A stretch of DNA of 13,532 nt. Origin: Clostridium sp. UBA2485 (GTDB lineage: Bacteria > Bacillota > Clostridia > Clostridiales > Clostridiaceae). The notes beneath the pieces were generated by a model that saw only the letters and a program-made list of their open reading frames with translations, was not told where the DNA came from and made no database searches. Every line of letters begins with the position of its first letter. Position 1 is the first letter of the stretch. Below are positions 12,864 to 13,532 of the stretch, in pieces. The translations under genes were made by a program, and so were the position numbers. Location of the stretch: positions 27,133 to 40,664 of the forward strand of contig NZ_DDOV01000050.1 in the NCBI RefSeq assembly GCF_002341865.1, in the 5' to 3' direction.

Positions 12864-13322
12864 ATGTCAATTTTTATATCAATGCCTTATGATCAAGTAT
12901 CTCAAGGCGTTTTAAAGATTTTATCCCAATTTAGTACTGATCTACGCTCAGCTAATGAAATGATAAATACACTATTAACTAATGATAAACTTAATGTTGA
13001 TGATAACTTTTTAAACTTTGTATCGCATTTTGAGCAGGGTAAATATTATCAATTTAGAAGTGAAGGATACATGGAGGCTTTAGTCTTTACAAAGGCTTAC
13101 AATGAAATGAGCTTATGCTATTGGATTAATAATCTACAAACCCCTGCTACTAATCACTTTGCAGAAGCTTTTAGTTCATTAGATAGGGTTAGTCGTTCAT
13201 TCTTATCTGATGATGACTTTAGAGATTTAATAATTGAAGTAGGTGCACTAAAACAAATACAGATGAAATTAATAGAAACAATAAGAATGTATAATTTAAA
13301 TTGTGGCCAATCTAGATTTTAA
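12864..13322 (+). CDS. Conserved-looking soluble protein of unknown function (152 aa)
   Basis: Not recognised. The protein is acidic to neutral, predicted all-helical, with no signal peptide or membrane segment. It has a central aromatic region (FEQGKYYQFRSEGYMEALVFTKAYNEMSLCYWINNL, about residues 56-90) and a C-terminal helix ending NLNCGQSRF. Two cysteines (about 84 and 147) are not in a metal-binding arrangement. AAGGGGAAAAT precedes the ATG at 12864. It diverges from the arginase-family gene with only 86 bases between the start codons and ends at the terminator at 13345-13372. Monocistronic. The sequence gives no basis for a function. Confidence 0.8.
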   Translation: MSIFISMPYDQVSQGVLKILSQFSTDLRSANEMINTLLTNDKLNVDDNFLNFVSHFEQGKYYQFRSEGYMEALVFTKAYNEMSLCYWINNLQTPATNHFAEAFSSLDRVSRSFLSDDDFRDLIIEVGALKQIQMKLIETIRMYNLNCGQSRF

Positions 13323-13344
13323 AATTAATTTATTCTAAAAATAA

Positions 13345-13372
13345 AAAAAGCAATCCTTTTGGATTGCTTTTT
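13345..13372. terminator. Bidirectional terminator between the 152-aa gene and the tRNA pair
   Basis: AAAAAGCAATCC (13345-13356), TTTT loop and GGATTGCTTTTT (13361-13372) form a 12-bp stem with A/T tracts at both ends. It ends the plus-strand gene and, on the minus strand, begins directly at the CCA end of tRNA-Ala, so it can stop both transcripts. Confidence 0.92.
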
Positions 13373-13447
13373 GGTGGAGATAAAGAGATTCGAACTCTTG
13401 ACCCCCTGCGTGCAAGGCAGGTGCTCTCCCAACTGAGCTATACCCCC
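13372..13447 (-). tRNA. tRNA-Ala (anticodon TGC)
   Basis: 76 bases including an encoded CCA. The acceptor GGGGGTA pairs with TATCTCC (two G-U pairs). The D-arm is AGCTCAGTTGGGAGAGC, the anticodon loop CTTGCAC gives TGC, and the T-arm contains GTTCGAATC. It follows tRNA-Met after 5 bases on the same strand. Confidence 0.97.
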
Positions 13448-13452
13448 AAATA

Positions 13453-13529
13453 TGGTGGACCTTCAGGGACTCGAACCCCGGACCTACCGGTTATGAGCCG
13501 GTTGCTCTAACCAACTGAGCTAAAGATCC
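13453..13529 (-). tRNA. tRNA-Met (anticodon CAT), elongator type
   Basis: 77 bases including an encoded CCA. The 5' end GGATCTT pairs with GAGGTCC-type 3' bases. The anticodon loop CTCATAA gives CAT, and the T-loop is GTTCGAGTC. The paired first base and the whole sequence resemble elongator tRNA-Met rather than initiator; a CAT tRNA-Ile modified to lysidine is less likely. Its promoter lies beyond the window. Confidence 0.93.
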
Positions 13530-13532
13530 ATA

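Noticed and set aside
1..13532. CRISPR array, rRNA operon, complete insertion sequence or transposase gene
   Set aside because: No regularly spaced repeats, no rRNA-like sequence and no transposase or integrase reading frame were seen on either strand.

Overview
The window is AT-rich DNA with strong AGGAGG-type ribosome binding sites and lysine- and isoleucine-rich proteins, which points to a Clostridium chromosome. From memory, a UPF0182 membrane protein gene close to serS resembles Clostridium botulinum group I / C. sporogenes near the replication origin. That species-level guess was not checked.

Left part (1-3081): a tRNA-Ser cut by the window edge, with a perfect-consensus promoter, then five minus-strand genes. 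In transcription order these are a sigma factor like UviA/TcdR/BotR (2505-3038), a BhlA/UviB-type holin-like peptide (2256-2489), a 120-bp tandemly duplicated promoter/leader (2037-2265), an unrecognised 125-aa protein (1643-2020), and two single-pass membrane proteins (981-1526 and 168-590). The order resembles the uviA-uviB-bcn bacteriocin/release unit of C. perfringens plasmid pIP404. I read it as a small accessory bacteriocin- or toxin-release cassette lying between serS and tRNA-Ser. It is the most interesting part of the window.

Middle part (3238-9346, minus strand): serS behind a serine T-box leader (specifier UCC) with its own consensus promoter. Upstream of it is a likely three-gene operon: a UPF0182 seven-helix membrane protein, then a GlpA-like FAD oxidoreductase with a BFD-type [2Fe-2S] site, then a DUF1667 protein that lacks the N-terminal cysteine region I expect for the family.

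Right part (9572-13532): niaR (NAD-biosynthesis repressor) diverging from a small two-helix membrane protein; a convergent double hairpin terminator; an HD-domain phosphohydrolase; a palindrome-rich MITE/REP-like intergenic element; an arginase-family enzyme (probably formimidoylglutamase) diverging from a 152-aa unknown protein; a terminator; and a tRNA-Met(CAT) / tRNA-Ala(TGC) pair on the minus strand at the right edge.

Several starts were moved downstream from the longest reading frame because a Shine-Dalgarno sequence fixes an internal ATG (168-590, 981-1526, 4960-5196, niaR, hutG).
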